Under the pieces are notes generated by a model. That model had not been told where the DNA came from. It made no database searches and worked only from the letters and a program-made list of their open reading frames with translations. Below are positions 1 to 6,602 of a DNA stretch of 7,999 nt, one piece after another. Within the stretch, counting starts at the first letter, position 1. Every line of letters starts with the position of its first letter. Source of the stretch: an uncultured Treponema sp. (GTDB lineage Bacteria > Spirochaetota > Spirochaetia > Treponematales > Treponemataceae); the NCBI GenBank assembly GCA_905372345.1, contig CAJPPE010000065.1:1-7999 (forward strand). The letters run 5' to 3'. The position numbers and the translations under genes were made by a program.

Positions 1-101
1 GGCAGAGAATCCTCATCCGAAGCCCCTCCGTCAGTTTCTGCAAACAAGAAAACCGAAAACAAAAAGAAAATAATAAACAACAGCTTTTTCCCCAAGCTCA
101 T
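1..101 (-). CDS. fliO: FliO/FliZ-type flagellar export protein, N-terminal fragment (continues beyond the left edge)
   Basis: Only the first 33 codons are present; the gene runs out of the window at its 3' side. The peptide begins MSLGKKLLFIIFFLFSVFLF, a Lys-Lys positive end followed by a strongly hydrophobic core, then Ala-Glu-Thr and an acidic Gly/Ser/Asp stretch. This looks like a cleavable signal peptide (Leu-Phe-Ala as a possible cleavage site) or a first membrane segment. The ATG at 101-99 has a G-rich site (GGTGGGGG) a few bases upstream, and the preceding fliY stop is 26 nt away. The name comes mainly from position: in treponemal fla operons the gene after fliY is fliO (older name fliZ), followed by fliP, fliQ and fliR. 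FliO is a membrane protein that assists assembly of the FliP ring in the flagellar type III export gate. The visible residues alone do not prove the family. Confidence 0.7.
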   Translation of the reverse strand, partial: MSLGKKLLFIIFFLFSVFLFAETDGGASDEDSL

Positions 102-127
102 TAAAGGCCCCCACCCGATTTTTAAGT

Positions 128-1303
128 TTATATATCCGAAATACGCTCAGCCGGAGATAAAATTTCGGTTATACGGACACCGAAACTTTCTTCTATAACT
201 ACAACCTCTCCCTTGGCTATAGGCTTGTGGTTTACAAGAACGTCTACAGGTTCACCGGCAAGTTTATCAAGTTCAATAATATGCCCTTCACCCATTCCAA
301 GGATTTCTTTAATCATTCGCTTTGTTCGTCCTAGTTCTACGGTCATTTCCATGTAAACGTCCATGATAAGACCGATATTACCCTGCTCCTCCTGACTTAC
401 AAAACCCTGAAGGGGCGGAAATTGAACAGGCTGAACACTGGCGCCCATTCCCATTTGTGGCATCATGCCCATATTATTCATAGCCTGCATATTTCCTCCT
501 TGCTGAGGCGATCCTTGGGGCATACCGGAACTAAACGCTTGCTGTGCAGAACCGCCCATCATTCCGTTTTGCATTGCACCCATATTTTGCATACCTCCCA
601 TTGCAGCCATACCCTGCATTCCGGCATCTCCTCCCATTCCTTGCATTGAAGGATCAGGACCTGCAATCGTAGAGGCTATTTTATCAACAACATCTTCAGA
701 AAGAATCTCCCACAGTTGGTATGAAGAATCATCAAGCTGCACATTATAAGTTACGCTTACAAAGTTACGCTGAGGTAATCTCATCATAGCCTTAGGAACA
801 TGTGAAGATTCTGCCGGAGCAGATGAAACACCGGCAAGCCCGGAACGCGCAAGGTAGCTAAGCTCGGTTCCTACATATTGAGCGATTGTCTCACTTATAA
901 CCGAAAGGGCCATATCATCTATTTCTACGTTGTCTTCATGATTTACCAAGCTGACTATTTTTTTTGCAAGCTCAGGAGTCATCATAAAGGCATGATCGCC
1001 GGTCATAACCCCCGAAAAATCAATGAGGGTAGCGACAGCCATTTCTGATACTTTTCGTAAAAAGGCTTCTCTATCTGAAAGTTCGATAACCGGTTCCGAG
1101 ATGCTGACAGTTTTACCCGTCATAGACTCCAAATTAGAAGACAGCCCCGGGATATTTTCTTTTGTAAATTGAAGCATGGCCGTTTTTTTGAAAGCAGCCA
1201 AATCATCGCCTGCACCTGCAGCAGGATCCGAAGCAATTCCGCCTCCGCCTACTCCAGATAACAAAGCATCTATTTCATCTTGAGAAATTGAACCATCACT
1301 CAT
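128..1303 (-). CDS. fliY: Flagellar motor switch protein FliY (CheC-like domain plus C-terminal FliN/SpoA domain)
   Basis: C-ring switch component, 391 aa from the preferred ATG at 1303. Order of parts: N-terminal SQDEIDALLSG motif (about residues 6-17) of the CheY-P-binding type shared with FliM; Gly-rich spacer; CheC-like region (about 38-210); a Met/Gly/Gln-rich linker (about 220-286); and a FliN-type SpoA domain (about 310-388) with VELGRTKRMIKEIL, the LDKLAGEPVDVLVN stretch and a GEVVVIEESFGVRITEI end. The longest frame starts at 1312 and adds Met-Ser-Cys, but an AAGGAG site at 1318-1313 abuts that ATG, whereas it sits 9 nt before the ATG at 1303. The start therefore overlaps the end of fliM by 8 nt, suggesting translational coupling. 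In Bacillus, FliY is a CheY-P phosphatase; here the catalytic Asn positions look replaced (see findings), so the role is more likely structural switching and CheY-P binding. Identity is secure; the activity is inferred. Confidence 0.95.
   Translation of the reverse strand: MSDGSISQDEIDALLSGVGGGGIASDPAAGAGDDLAAFKKTAMLQFTKENIPGLSSNLESMTGKTVSISEPVIELSDREAFLRKVSEMAVATLIDFSGVMTGDHAFMMTPELAKKIVSLVNHEDNVEIDDMALSVISETIAQYVGTELSYLARSGLAGVSSAPAESSHVPKAMMRLPQRNFVSVTYNVQLDDSSYQLWEILSEDVVDKIASTIAGPDPSMQGMGGDAGMQGMAAMGGMQNMGAMQNGMMGGSAQQAFSSGMPQGSPQQGGNMQAMNNMGMMPQMGMGASVQPVQFPPLQGFVSQEEQGNIGLIMDVYMEMTVELGRTKRMIKEILGMGEGHIIELDKLAGEPVDVLVNHKPIAKGEVVVIEESFGVRITEILSPAERISDI
446..646 (-). repeat. Met/Gly/Gln-rich low-complexity linker inside fliY
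   Basis: FliY residues about 220-286 (of 391) form a degenerate repeat built from Met-Gln-Gly-Met, Met-Gln-Asn-Met and Gly-Met-Met units. About 18 of roughly 67 residues are methionine; Gly and Gln are also frequent, and there are almost no charged residues. It joins the CheC-like region to the FliN-type SpoA domain. It is probably a flexible linker. The DNA is likewise repetitive, rich in CAT/GCAT on the plus strand, so slippage-driven length variation between strains is plausible but not shown here. Confidence 0.85.
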
Positions 1304-2330
1304 ACAACTCATCTCCTTCCGATGTTAATTCTTCGAATTCATCACCGCTAATATCTTCTATTTTTTCCAAAATCTGAACTGCTAACTTTTTACCCTTTAC
1401 ACCTGGCTGGCAGGAGAATTTAGGCCTGCTTCCTACTGTGAGCTTAAAAGGATCTCCAACTCTTACGTTAGGTAAGCGTACAACATCTCCGGCTCTCAAG
1501 TTAAGAACATCCCTGATTGAAACATCCAAGGAGCCTACCTCAGCAACCATATCAACTTCAACCGAAGAAAGTTTGTCCTTAATTGCTGCCGCATATTGCC
1601 CCGTCGAAGCCCTTCTAACCGAAGAAAACCAAAACTGTGTCGACAATTTTGAAATAATCGGTTCAAGGGTAATATAAGGAAGACAGATGTTCATCATTCC
1701 TTCTTCTTCACCGACCTTAGTTTCCAAGGTTACCAAAAGCACCATTTCAGACGGAGTTACAATCTGAACAAACTGAGGGTTAGTATCTATGTTTCCCAAA
1801 CGGGGACGTAAATCTACTACGGTTGTCCACGCTTCCCTCATATTTGCAAGGATACGTACGATAACGCCTTCCATAACAGAGCTTTCAATTTCGGTCAACT
1901 CCCTCTGAACCTTTGTCCCATGTCCCTTACCACCGAACAAACGATCTATAATCGAAAAGGTAACTGAGGGGTCTATTTCCAAAAGGGCACTGGCCCTTAA
2001 AGGATCCATATTTATAATCGCCAATGTTGTCGGCGTAGGTATTGATCTTATAAATTCTTCATACGTAAGCTGTTCTACAGTTGCTACGTGAACATGAGCC
2101 ATGCTTCGCAGCTGAGCGGAAAGAGAAGTGGTTGTAAGACGGGCAAAGGTTTCATGCATCATCTGTACCGTCCTCATCTGCTCCTTAGAAAATTTATCGG
2201 GACGCTTAAAGTCGTAAATTTTTATTTTACGGGTGTCGTTAACGGCACGAAAATCTTCTGTCTCCGTATCTCCTGAGCTTATTGCGGTGAGAAGCTGATC
2301 TATTTCATCCTGCGAAAGAACTTCTGTCAT
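1296..2330 (-). CDS. fliM: Flagellar motor switch protein FliM
   Basis: Core C-ring switch protein, 344 aa, a usual length for FliM. The N-terminus carries the CheY-P-binding motif LSQDEIDQLLTAI (residues 5-17). The middle CheC-like domain spans about 40-235 and includes the FliG-contact GGxG motif (LFGGKGHG, 131-138), the segment QLTYEEFIRSIPTPT (87-101) and PRLGNIDTNPQFVQIV (176-191). The C-terminal SpoA domain (about 255-325) contains VEVDMVAEVGSLDVSIRDVL followed by LRAGDVVRLPN. The ATG at 2330 is preceded by AAAGGAGA at a good distance. The gap to fliL is 14 nt and its end overlaps fliY by 8 nt. FliM receives CheY-P and, through FliG, sets rotation direction. Family assignment is very secure. 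Confidence 0.98.
   Translation of the reverse strand: MTEVLSQDEIDQLLTAISSGDTETEDFRAVNDTRKIKIYDFKRPDKFSKEQMRTVQMMHETFARLTTTSLSAQLRSMAHVHVATVEQLTYEEFIRSIPTPTTLAIINMDPLRASALLEIDPSVTFSIIDRLFGGKGHGTKVQRELTEIESSVMEGVIVRILANMREAWTTVVDLRPRLGNIDTNPQFVQIVTPSEMVLLVTLETKVGEEEGMMNICLPYITLEPIISKLSTQFWFSSVRRASTGQYAAAIKDKLSSVEVDMVAEVGSLDVSIRDVLNLRAGDVVRLPNVRVGDPFKLTVGSRPKFSCQPGVKGKKLAVQILEKIEDISGDEFEELTSEGDELYE
1313..1318 (-). promoter_or_regulatory. Shine-Dalgarno site that decides the fliY start
   Basis: AAGGAG on the minus strand, inside the last codons of fliM. It lies 9 nt upstream of the ATG at 1303-1301 but directly touches the ATG at 1312-1310. This favours the downstream ATG (protein beginning MSDGSISQDEIDALL), matching how FliM begins almost immediately with the same motif. 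Confidence 0.75.
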
Positions 2331-2344
2331 GGCTCTCCTTTCCT

Positions 2345-2890
2345 TTATTGTTCAACAATATCGTATTGCGTGAATCGAACATCCTTTATTTTATTTTTTG
2401 TAAGTACATTATCGTTTATTTCGTGTTTTATTTCAATCTTTATTTTTTCTTCCTGTCTTAATTCAGCCGTAGTCTTGCCTTTAAAATAAGAGCGCAAAAA
2501 GTCTATTATTTCGACCTTTCTTGCAGAAAGCTCTTGAGGCGTCGACTTATCATTGTTAGTATAGCCTAAGGCGACATCAACTATCAAGGTTGCAGGAATT
2601 CTATCTGCCGTATGTACTTTTAAAATACCGATTGCCTGATACCACTGCAAAACGTCCCTTGTTTCACGATATTCTTCAGAAACGGGAGTTATTGACTGAT
2701 TTTTACCTTTTTTATCCCTTATGTTCATTGTAATAACTACAACGGTAACAACGAATATTATAGCAACCAATACAATAGCAACCCATTTTATCAACATGGT
2801 TATAAGACCGCTGCCTCTTTTTTTTGTATCTACAGATGAAGTCATATTTTCCTGAATATCATCGTCATCCATTAAGTCATTATCAGCCAT
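2345..2890 (-). CDS. fliL: Flagellar basal body-associated protein FliL
   Basis: Single-pass inner-membrane protein, 181 aa. A very acidic cytoplasmic N-terminus (MADNDLMDDDDIQEN) and a KKR patch at 23-25 precede one long hydrophobic segment (about 30-55, ending VVVITMNIRD). The periplasmic domain that follows resembles the FliL fold, with LIVDVALGYTNND (about 102-114), ELSARKVEIIDFLRSYF (about 120-136) and a VRFTQYDIVEQ C-terminus typical of the family. The start at 2890 has AAGGAG 6 nt upstream. FliL surrounds and stabilises the MotA-MotB stator next to the rotor, and its position between motB and fliM agrees with that. Spacing to motB is 42 nt, the longest in the operon. Sequence conservation in this family is low, but position, topology and end motif agree. 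Confidence 0.93.
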   Translation of the reverse strand: MADNDLMDDDDIQENMTSSVDTKKRGSGLITMLIKWVAIVLVAIIFVVTVVVITMNIRDKKGKNQSITPVSEEYRETRDVLQWYQAIGILKVHTADRIPATLIVDVALGYTNNDKSTPQELSARKVEIIDFLRSYFKGKTTAELRQEEKIKIEIKHEINDNVLTKNKIKDVRFTQYDIVEQ

Positions 2891-2932
2891 AATTTTCTCC
2901 TTACTATTATAATCGGCACATTTTTATTTTTA

Positions 2933-3652
2933 CTAAAAGTGTGCATCATCAAGAATAATTATATCAACACGCCTATTGTAGGCTCTTCCTTCTGCCGTAT
3001 CATTTGAAAAGATAGGCCTCGTATCTGCGTAGCCTGCTACGGAAAATCTGGATTCTTGAGCTCCGAAGTCCGTAAGGCTGTGTAAAATATTGATTGCCCT
3101 TGCAGACGAAAGTTCCCAATTACTTTTCCATACATCCGAATCCGTTACTCCCGAATCGGTATGCCCTTCAACCCTAAATCTATGAGAAGCCAAATCTTGT
3201 GAAGATAAAAACTGAGCAAGGTTTAAAAGCGTATCTCTGGATTCTGCAATATTAAGCTCCGCACTTCCGGGGTAAAAGAACACGTCCGATGCCAAACTGA
3301 TTACCACTCCCCTCTCATCGCTTGTAACTGCAATTTTATTTGTTTTGATTTCGGGAGCGAAAAGAGATACGGCCTTTTTTAAGGCGGTTGCTAGCATTTT
3401 TCCTTTTTCCATAGAAGGCATTGAGCTTATGGTGTTACCCAGGTCTGAAAGCCTGCCTGCGGAAACTGAAAGACCGCCTCCTGTCGGATCACCGCTTATT
3501 GACGCAGAAAGAGCCAAAAGCTGAGTTACATCAACCTCGGACGGATCAAAAAGCATTACGAAAAAGCAAAGCATCAGAGTAACCATATCTGCATAAGTGG
3601 TAAGCCATCCGCTTCCGGCGGCACTGGCTCCTTTTTTCTTTTTCCTTGCCAT
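2933..3652 (-). CDS. motB: Flagellar motor stator protein MotB
   Basis: Stator subunit, 239 aa. A basic cytoplasmic start ([15 protein letters not shown]) leads into one membrane helix, [20 protein letters not shown] (16-35). Asp22 is the ion-carrying aspartate, equivalent to Asp32 of E. coli MotB. After a plug/linker region comes an OmpA-like peptidoglycan-binding domain (about 118-236): [49 protein letters not shown] and NRRVDIIIL. The linker is short compared with E. coli MotB (308 aa). The ATG lies 1 nt after the motA stop, and its AAAGGAT site is inside the last motA codons, so motA and motB are probably translationally coupled at matched levels. The coupling ion cannot be decided from this sequence alone. 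Confidence 0.98.
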   Translation of the reverse strand: MARKKKKGASAAGSGWLTTYADMVTLMLCFFVMLFDPSEVDVTQLLALSASISGDPTGGGLSVSAGRLSDLGNTISSMPSMEKGKMLATALKKAVSLFAPEIKTNKIAVTSDERGVVISLASDVFFYPGSAELNIAESRDTLLNLAQFLSSQDLASHRFRVEGHTDSGVTDSDVWKSNWELSSARAINILHSLTDFGAQESRFSVAGYADTRPIFSNDTAEGRAYNRRVDIIILDDAHF

Positions 3653-3653
3653 T

Positions 3654-4433
3654 TTAATCCTTTAATACTTCCGCCTCAATAGATTTTCTATCGGATGGAT
3701 TTAAATATGTAACAAGCCTTTGAGCCAAGATTCTCGGGTTATCTCCGGCTTGAATTCCAAGTACACCTTCTATAATCATTTCTTTAGATTTAACTTCCAT
3801 ATTGTTTTGGTACATAAGCTTTGTTGCTATAGGAACCAAAAGCCAGTTCTGCATAAGAGAACCGTAAAAGGTTGTAACAAGAGCCGTAGCCATGTTAGGA
3901 CCGAGAGCACTTTTATCATCCAAGTTTAACAACATACCGATAAGACCGATAACCGTTCCCAACATACCAAAACCGGGAGCGAGGGTTGCCCAAGCATTTA
4001 CCAAAGATATCCATGTGTTATGGCGCTCTTCCATTTGATTAAGTTCGTTTTCCATAAGAGAACGGATAGCCTCTCCATCAATACCGTCAACTACATTTCG
4101 TAAACCGGAGCGCATAAAGGGATCTTCAAAGTCTTCAATTTCTTCTTCCAAGGCAAGAAGACCTGCACGGCGGCTTTTTTCGGATAGGGCTACAAAACGC
4201 TGAACCAGAGCTTTTTCACCGTAATCGGTTACCTTAAAAACTCTTGCAGCAACCTTGAAGATTCCTATCGTATAGGATAAAGGATAGGTTAAAAAAAGAC
4301 ACATGTAGGAGCCGCCCATTGTAATGAACATTGAAGCCGGGTGAACAAGACCTCCGGCCGAACCGCCGAGGATTGCACCGAATGCAACAACTCCTATACC
4401 TCCGAATATTCCTATAAACGACGCTATATCCAT
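3654..4433 (-). CDS. motA: Flagellar motor stator protein MotA
   Basis: Stator subunit, 259 aa, with four membrane helices at about 4-24, 31-52, 147-169 and 183-205. Helix 3 holds [18 protein letters not shown] (151-168), whose Pro153 matches E. coli Pro173. Helix 4 holds [19 protein letters not shown], whose Pro201 matches E. coli Pro222. The cytoplasmic loop between helices 2 and 3 includes [14 protein letters not shown] (85-98), the charged stretch that contacts FliG in the rotor. The start at 4433 has AAAAGGGG just upstream; the flbD stop is 21 nt away. With MotB it forms the MotA5-MotB2 ion channel that converts ion flow to torque. The proline and charge matches are from family knowledge; no alignment was run. 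Confidence 0.98.
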   Translation of the reverse strand: MDIASFIGIFGGIGVVAFGAILGGSAGGLVHPASMFITMGGSYMCLFLTYPLSYTIGIFKVAARVFKVTDYGEKALVQRFVALSEKSRRAGLLALEEEIEDFEDPFMRSGLRNVVDGIDGEAIRSLMENELNQMEERHNTWISLVNAWATLAPGFGMLGTVIGLIGMLLNLDDKSALGPNMATALVTTFYGSLMQNWLLVPIATKLMYQNNMEVKSKEMIIEGVLGIQAGDNPRILAQRLVTYLNPSDRKSIEAEVLKD

Positions 4434-4454
4434 ATCTACCCCTTTTTGCTTCTA

Positions 4455-4652
4455 CTACAATTCATTTTTAAATACGCCGATTTTACGGCGGTACGCGACT
4501 ATGGACTCCAAAATTTCTTCAGGCGTTTCCTTAATTACATAATACTTTCCTGAAAGCATTTGCAAAGTAACATCGGGATTACACTCTATCGTTTCAATTT
4601 GATGAGGATTAATCCAATACTTTGTTCCATTTAGCCGCGTTACCTGTATCAT
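4455..4652 (-). CDS. flbD: Small conserved flagellar protein FlbD (SwrD-like)
   Basis: A 65-aa protein of the FlbD family (the small flagellar-operon protein, not the Caulobacter regulator of the same name). It begins MIQVTRLNGTKYWINPHQIE, followed by TIECNPDVTLQMLSGKYYVI and an amphipathic helix ETPEEILESIVAYRRK. The pattern of Arg-Leu-Asn-Gly, Ile-Asn-Pro, Ile-Glu and Gly-Lys-Tyr-Tyr-Val is the family signature. Family members usually lie between flgE and motA, as here; the Bacillus homologue SwrD increases motor torque. The gene ends with two consecutive TAG codons (4457-4452). The Shine-Dalgarno match is poor (a GGG 8 nt before the ATG), unlike its neighbours, and a promoter-like sequence lies immediately upstream. 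Confidence 0.93.
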   Translation of the reverse strand: MIQVTRLNGTKYWINPHQIETIECNPDVTLQMLSGKYYVIKETPEEILESIVAYRRKIGVFKNEL

Positions 4653-4666
4653 AAAAAATACCCTAT

Positions 4667-4695
4667 ATTATACCATACTATCGTTTCAAGTTCAA
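4667..4695 (-). promoter_or_regulatory. Predicted sigma70-type promoter ahead of flbD-motA-motB
   Basis: On the minus strand, TTGAAC (4695-4690, four of six matches to TTGACA) is followed by a 17-nt spacer and then a perfect TATAAT (4672-4667) with an extended -10 TG at 4675-4674, reading TGGTATAAT. Transcription would be expected to begin about 4663-4659, leaving a leader of only about 7-11 nt before the flbD ATG at 4652. The -35 element lies in the last codons of flgE. This is a prediction from base pattern only; the region is AT-rich, which raises the chance of coincidence. Confidence 0.5.
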
Positions 4696-6069
4696 GACCG
4701 TTTCAAGCATTGTATCAGAAGTTTGTATTGTTTTAGCACCTGCCTGAAAGCCTTTTTGAGTAACAATCATGTCTACAAACTGGTCTGTTAAATCTACGTT
4801 ACTCATTTCGAGGGTTCCGCCGATAAAGTAGCCCTTACCTACGGTTCCCGATGTGGAAACATTGGCAATACCCGAGTTATTGGACTGAACATAGGTGTTT
4901 TGTCCCGCTTTTTCAAGGCCGCCCTGATTGGCAAAACCGGCCATAGCTATCTGACCTATTTCCTGCCTTACACCGTTGGAATAAACGCCGGTGATAATAC
5001 CGCTTTGGTCAATTCTAAAGTTTTCAAGATAACCCAGAGTATATCCGTCCTGTTCATAGGCCTTTGTAGTGCTCTTATCGGAAAACTGAGTAATGGTATT
5101 TTTGGAAGTTCCGATTTCGCCTAAGTTTACATCAAATGTATGTCTTGTGGGAGCTCCGGCTTCATCAGGGTTTGCACCCACTACATTATATGAAATTTGA
5201 ACCAAAACTTGTCCTGCGGGAGCTGTTACGTTTCCTGCAGTGTCGGTAACGGAAGCAAGATGACCGTTATTGTCAAAACGGACTATGAAGCTGTTTTGAA
5301 CGCCGTCGGTTGTTCCAATGCCTACAGTGGTAGCTGTAGCTTCCGCATTTGTCGGATCAACATTTACGGTTGCCTGCCAAGCATTTACTTCCCCGGGGAC
5401 TCTGGCAAAATCGATTTGAAGCTCGTGGGCTTCACCGAAGCTGTCGTAGACCTTAAATTCGGTAGACCAAGTAGATTCCAAAATTTGAGCCCGATTTGCT
5501 CCTTCGGGCAATTCAGGCAGTCTCTTATCAAGGTTACAAGCATAGTTTACACTTGTGGTTGCCTTTGCATCAAGTTTTTGACCTATAGGAATATTTAAAT
5601 CTTCCGTCTGGCCCGATGTATTGATTATCCTGAAACCGTCAGCTTCTTCAGCCATCCAGCCCTGGACTCTCATTCCGTTTGCGGGGTTCACCAAGGTTCC
5701 TTCTTTATCGATACCGAAGGCCCCTGCCCTTGTGTAAAAAGTTTTTTCTCCGTCTTTAAGAATGAAAAAGCCGTTTCCTTGAATCGCAAGATCGGTGTTG
5801 ACACCTGTTGTCTGCAAGGCACCCTGTGTAAAGATTGTATCAATGCTTGCGACCATCATACCCAAACCGACTTCTTTGGGGTTTACACCGCCGAGTTCCT
5901 CGGTAGGACGGGCTGCACCGCTTAATTGCTGTGAAATTAAGTCTTGAAAGTTTACTCTTCCCCTCTTAAAACCTGTTGTATTTACGTTGGCAACGTTATT
6001 TCCGATAACGTCCATTCTTGTTTGGTGATTTTGCATTCCGGTTACACCCGAAAATAATGATCTCATCAT
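4678..6069 (-). CDS. flgE: Flagellar hook protein FlgE
   Basis: Hook subunit, 463 aa. The N-terminal rod/hook signature is clear ([34 protein letters not shown], residues 2-35), followed by [24 protein letters not shown] (about 81-104) and the variable D1/D2 domains. The C-terminal helix ends [37 protein letters not shown], typical of the FlgE/FlgG family and needed for axial packing. Lys165 and Cys178 fall exactly at the positions reported for the T. denticola lysinoalanine crosslink between hook subunits. The ATG at 6069 is chosen over the next codon's ATG because AGGAGG lies 8 nt upstream. FlgE is exported through the flagellar type III system, polymerises under the FlgD cap and stops at a length set by FliK. 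The gap to flgD is 12 nt. Confidence 0.98.
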   Translation of the reverse strand: MMRSLFSGVTGMQNHQTRMDVIGNNVANVNTTGFKRGRVNFQDLISQQLSGAARPTEELGGVNPKEVGLGMMVASIDTIFTQGALQTTGVNTDLAIQGNGFFILKDGEKTFYTRAGAFGIDKEGTLVNPANGMRVQGWMAEEADGFRIINTSGQTEDLNIPIGQKLDAKATTSVNYACNLDKRLPELPEGANRAQILESTWSTEFKVYDSFGEAHELQIDFARVPGEVNAWQATVNVDPTNAEATATTVGIGTTDGVQNSFIVRFDNNGHLASVTDTAGNVTAPAGQVLVQISYNVVGANPDEAGAPTRHTFDVNLGEIGTSKNTITQFSDKSTTKAYEQDGYTLGYLENFRIDQSGIITGVYSNGVRQEIGQIAMAGFANQGGLEKAGQNTYVQSNNSGIANVSTSGTVGKGYFIGGTLEMSNVDLTDQFVDMIVTQKGFQAGAKTIQTSDTMLETVLNLKR

Positions 6070-6077
6070 AATTATTG

Positions 6078-6083
6078 CCTCCT
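6078..6083 (-). promoter_or_regulatory. Strong Shine-Dalgarno site of flgE overlapping the flgD stop
   Basis: AGGAGG on the minus strand, the best match to the consensus in the window, 8 nt before the flgE ATG. Its first two bases are shared with the flgD TAG stop (6084-6082), so ribosomes ending flgD finish on top of the flgE site. A strong site suits the need for many more hook subunits than cap or ruler molecules. Confidence 0.75.
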
Positions 6084-6591
6084 AATTGTTATCTGCATAA
6101 ACTGTTTTAACGGCTGACCAGTTGTACCAGTTTCCGTTTACCATAACTTCCGGATTTATACCGCGTGTTGCGGCTGAAATATAACCGGAAACCTGAGAAG
6201 ACCCTAGGTCTAAGTCAACTTTTTTGCCGACGGCGTTTACGGCCGATGAGCCTGTCATAAGCTCGTTTAAGGTGGCAAAGTTTTTGTTCATATTGGCCAT
6301 TTGTTCAAGGGATGAAAATTGAGCCATTTGCCCGATAAATTGAGTGTCTTCCATCGGAGATGTAGGATCTTGATGGGTGAGCTGGGCAATTAAAAGCTGA
6401 AGAAATTCGTCTTTTCCAAGTTCCTGCTTCGGAACCCTTGTTTCTGCAAAATTCTGCTTATTTAAGGTGTCAACTTGCAGACCCAAAAGAGCTTTTTCTT
6501 CAGGACTCATCTCGGATTTAAAATTCTTCATCATCTCAGCTTGTTCAAAAGCCGTATCTACGGCACTTCTATTAATGTTATTTACTTGCAT
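6082..6591 (-). CDS. flgD: Flagellar hook-capping protein FlgD, short form
   Basis: Hook assembly cap, 169 aa. The conserved N-terminal FlgD region is residues about 57-105: LGKDEFLQLLIAQLTHQDPT, SPMEDTQFIGQMAQFSSLEQM. The tail (about 120-167) with VGKKVDLDLGSSQVSGYISA and VMVNGNWYNWSAVKTVY resembles the small Tudor-like part seen in short FlgD proteins. The Ig-like insert of enterobacterial FlgD (about 231 aa in E. coli) is absent. The ATG at 6591 has AAAGGGG just upstream; the fliK stop is 11 nt away. FlgD sits at the tip of the growing hook and lets FlgE subunits insert, then is replaced by the hook-filament junction proteins. Being directly before flgE and after fliK agrees with hook assembly. 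Confidence 0.95.
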   Translation of the reverse strand: MQVNNINRSAVDTAFEQAEMMKNFKSEMSPEEKALLGLQVDTLNKQNFAETRVPKQELGKDEFLQLLIAQLTHQDPTSPMEDTQFIGQMAQFSSLEQMANMNKNFATLNELMTGSSAVNAVGKKVDLDLGSSQVSGYISAATRGINPEVMVNGNWYNWSAVKTVYADNN

Positions 6592-6602
6592 AAAATACCC
6601 CT

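Noticed and set aside
422..649. 75-codon plus-strand frame rich in His (His-Ser/Leu-His runs)
   Set aside because: Its His codons (CAT/CAC) are the complement of the ATG/GTG-rich fliY linker; an artefact of that repeat, not a metal-binding protein.
2911..2922. ATG in the motB-fliL gap opening a tiny minus-strand frame
   Set aside because: Stops after about four codons (ATG TGC CGA TTA then TAA) and has no ribosome site; no leader peptide.
2891..2932. Possible promoter in the motB-fliL gap: minus-strand GATTATAATAG contains TATAAT
   Set aside because: No acceptable -35 box at 16-18 nt and no extended -10 TG; the gap is AT-rich, so the hexamer alone is not convincing.
4452..4457. Two consecutive TAG stops at the end of flbD
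   Set aside because: A tandem stop is not rare and there is no sign of readthrough or recoding; noted in the flbD entry only.
5197..5598. 133-codon plus-strand open frame opposite flgE, Cys/Ser-rich
   Set aside because: Lies fully antisense to a secure flgE; no ribosome site, no recognisable domain, composition as expected from the complement of flgE codons.
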